Below, piece after piece: positions 4,328 to 5,148 of a stretch of DNA of 5,148 nt (positions are counted from its first letter, which is position 1; every line of letters begins with the position of its first letter). The DNA is from Spirochaetales bacterium (GTDB taxonomy: Bacteria > Spirochaetota > Spirochaetia > DSM-27196 > SLST01), in the NCBI GenBank assembly GCA_030642995.1, contig DAOWMR010000240.1:1-5148 (forward strand), read 5' to 3'. The translations under genes were made by a program, and so were the position numbers. Below the pieces are notes generated by a model that saw nothing but the letters and a program-made list of their open reading frames with translations, was not told where the DNA came from and did no database searches.

Positions 4328-5095
4328 TCACATCTTGCGGATGGTCGGGATCTGCGCCACCCGGGACGCGTCCGCCATCTGCTTGATCGCGTCGAGGGCC
4401 TCCCGGCCAAATGGGGCCACGATGCTTTCGTCCAGATGCGGGGCGCCACGCAAGCGCGCCACTCGGAGGCGGAGTCTTTTCTCGGGCCGGGTCATCTGGG
4501 TGAACATCAAGTGATCGGCGGCTTGTTCCAACGTCGCGATCTCTTCCTTCAAGACGGTCGAACTCACGGTGAACAGGTAGGTGCGGCTCTTGTCCTCACG
4601 CAACATCGTCTTCAACCGGAAGAGCATCCGGTTGCCATACGTCGGCGAGAACAGCAGCAGGTTCAAGGCCGAGCCGTACACCAACGTGCCCAAGTCGCTC
4701 GGGCCAAACGCCCGGTCAGCCAGGTCAAGGGCGCGCGTCCAGGTTTCTGGATTGACCAGATTCGCCCGCGCCTCGTCCGGGCCGGATTGCTCAACCACGC
4801 CAGCCTCGGGATTGAGATCGAGGTCCAGTTTGATGAAGAAAAATGAGCCGGCATGGTCAGAGAGCTGAAGGTGGTAAAGCCGTGCCAAATCATTTTCGGT
4901 GAACGTGCGATCTGGGTATTGAAGGGGAACGAGGACCACCTTGCCTCCTTGGCGCAACCAAGAGGCCACGACTAACAGGCCGATAAGGGGCTTGCCCGAT
5001 TCGCCAGGTCCCGAGATCACCGTGGATGAAGGGATCGGAATGCCTTCCGGCATCAGCCAATCCAACCACTCAAAGTTGCTATGGAAGTTTTCCAC
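4328..5095 (-). CDS. RecA-superfamily, KaiC-like protein with altered Walker motifs
   Basis: A 255-residue cytoplasmic protein of single RecA/KaiC-domain size. It starts GTG with GAAGGA five bases upstream. The P-loop region SSTVISGPGESGKPLIG (23-39) has the KaiC-like beta-strand-plus-loop layout, but the residue after the Lys35 is Pro36 instead of Ser/Thr, the usual magnesium ligand. The expected Walker B strand reads LGTLVYGSALNLLLFSP (135-151), with Gly141 where KaiC proteins have Asp (VIDS). SRTYLFTVSS (170-179) resembles the next core strand, and EQAADHLMF (190-198) the D-x-V/L-x-F strand late in KaiC domains. This suggests weak or no ATP hydrolysis and a nucleotide-sensing or scaffold role; whether the changes are normal for its subfamily I cannot check. 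It stops ten to fifty bases before the AIRS-like fragment, so the two were probably cotranscribed. No partner HTH or kinase domain is fused. Function unknown. Confidence 0.7.
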   Translation of the reverse strand: MENFHSNFEWLDWLMPEGIPIPSSTVISGPGESGKPLIGLLVVASWLRQGGKVVLVPLQYPDRTFTENDLARLYHLQLSDHAGSFFFIKLDLDLNPEAGVVEQSGPDEARANLVNPETWTRALDLADRAFGPSDLGTLVYGSALNLLLFSPTYGNRMLFRLKTMLREDKSRTYLFTVSSTVLKEEIATLEQAADHLMFTQMTRPEKRLRLRVARLRGAPHLDESIVAPFGREALDAIKQMADASRVAQIPTIRKM

Positions 5096-5097
5096 TT

Positions 5098-5148
5098 TTA
5101 TCCTTCGTACAAGTTATCCCATCCCCACACCGGCCACCGGCGTGCCAC
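5098..5148 (-). other. Possible 3' end of an upstream operon gene
   Basis: Two minus-strand frames enter from the right edge and end shortly before the KaiC-like start. One ends VARRWPVWGWDNLYEG with TAA at 5100-5098; the other ends GTPVAGVGMG with TAA at 5116-5114. Either could be the tail of a preceding gene, with 2 or 18 bases to the GTG. Too little sequence is present to choose or to exclude a plain intergenic region; no promoter is visible here. Confidence 0.2.
5101..5106 (-). promoter_or_regulatory. Ribosome binding site deciding the GTG start of the KaiC-like gene
   Basis: On the minus strand GAAGGA ends five bases before GTG at 5095-5093. No in-frame ATG lies nearby, and the resulting N-terminus (MENFHSNFEWLDWLMPEG) leaves a normal distance to the P-loop. 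Confidence 0.65.

Noticed and set aside
3857..4386. Plus-strand open frames of 155, 110 and 63 codons after vapC
   Set aside because: Opposite to the AIRS-like sequence on the minus strand, which shows family motifs. Their own translations show none, and no good ribosome sites were seen.
4436..4868. Plus-strand open frames of 136 and 95 codons
   Set aside because: Antisense to the intact KaiC-like gene and rich in Arg/Gln/Gly in the manner of a shadow frame.

Overview
The window is about 5.1 kb of moderately GC-rich bacterial DNA. It carries Shine-Dalgarno-led genes, sigma70-like promoters and a bacterial class I GAPDH. The taxon cannot be fixed. The mix of a uroporphyrinogen-decarboxylase-like (UroD-like) enzyme, a family VIII type serine hydrolase, a VapBC module and a KaiC-like/AIR-synthase-like pair suggests an environmental, uncultured-type bacterium. 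That is inference only. No mobile element, CRISPR array, tRNA or rRNA was seen.

Layout from left to right. (1) Minus strand, 814 to the left edge: the first 271 residues of glyceraldehyde-3-phosphate dehydrogenase, with its own promoter and ribosome binding site. (2) A 156-bp divergent intergenic region holding the gap promoter and an imperfect palindrome in front of the next gene. (3) Plus strand, 971-2173: a 400-residue cytoplasmic serine hydrolase with beta-lactamase/EstB motifs. (4) Plus strand, 2218-3240: a 340-residue UroD-superfamily protein of the MtaA/CmuA-like group. It lies 44 bp behind the hydrolase, probably in the same transcript. (5) Plus strand, 3290-3963: a complete type II toxin-antitoxin module, a ribbon-helix-helix VapB and a PIN-domain VapC that overlap by ATGA. 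Its promoter is embedded in a 32-bp palindrome and looks leaderless. (6) Minus strand, about 4278-4042: a truncated fragment of an AIR synthase/HypE-like ATP-binding protein, with a possible one-base frameshift near its start. (7) Minus strand, 5095-4328: a complete 255-residue RecA/KaiC-like protein with altered Walker A and Walker B motifs, possibly the last intact gene of an operon entering from the right edge.

How the genes relate: GAPDH is central glycolysis and stands alone. The hydrolase and UroD-like gene may form a small catabolic operon that cleaves and then demethylates or decarboxylates an unknown substrate. VapBC is a self-contained, probably autoregulated cassette. Its far end abuts the point where the AIR-synthase-like gene loses recognisable homology, which looks like a gene-decay or insertion junction. 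The best second-look targets are the VapBC operator/leaderless promoter and the KaiC-like/AIRS-like pair.
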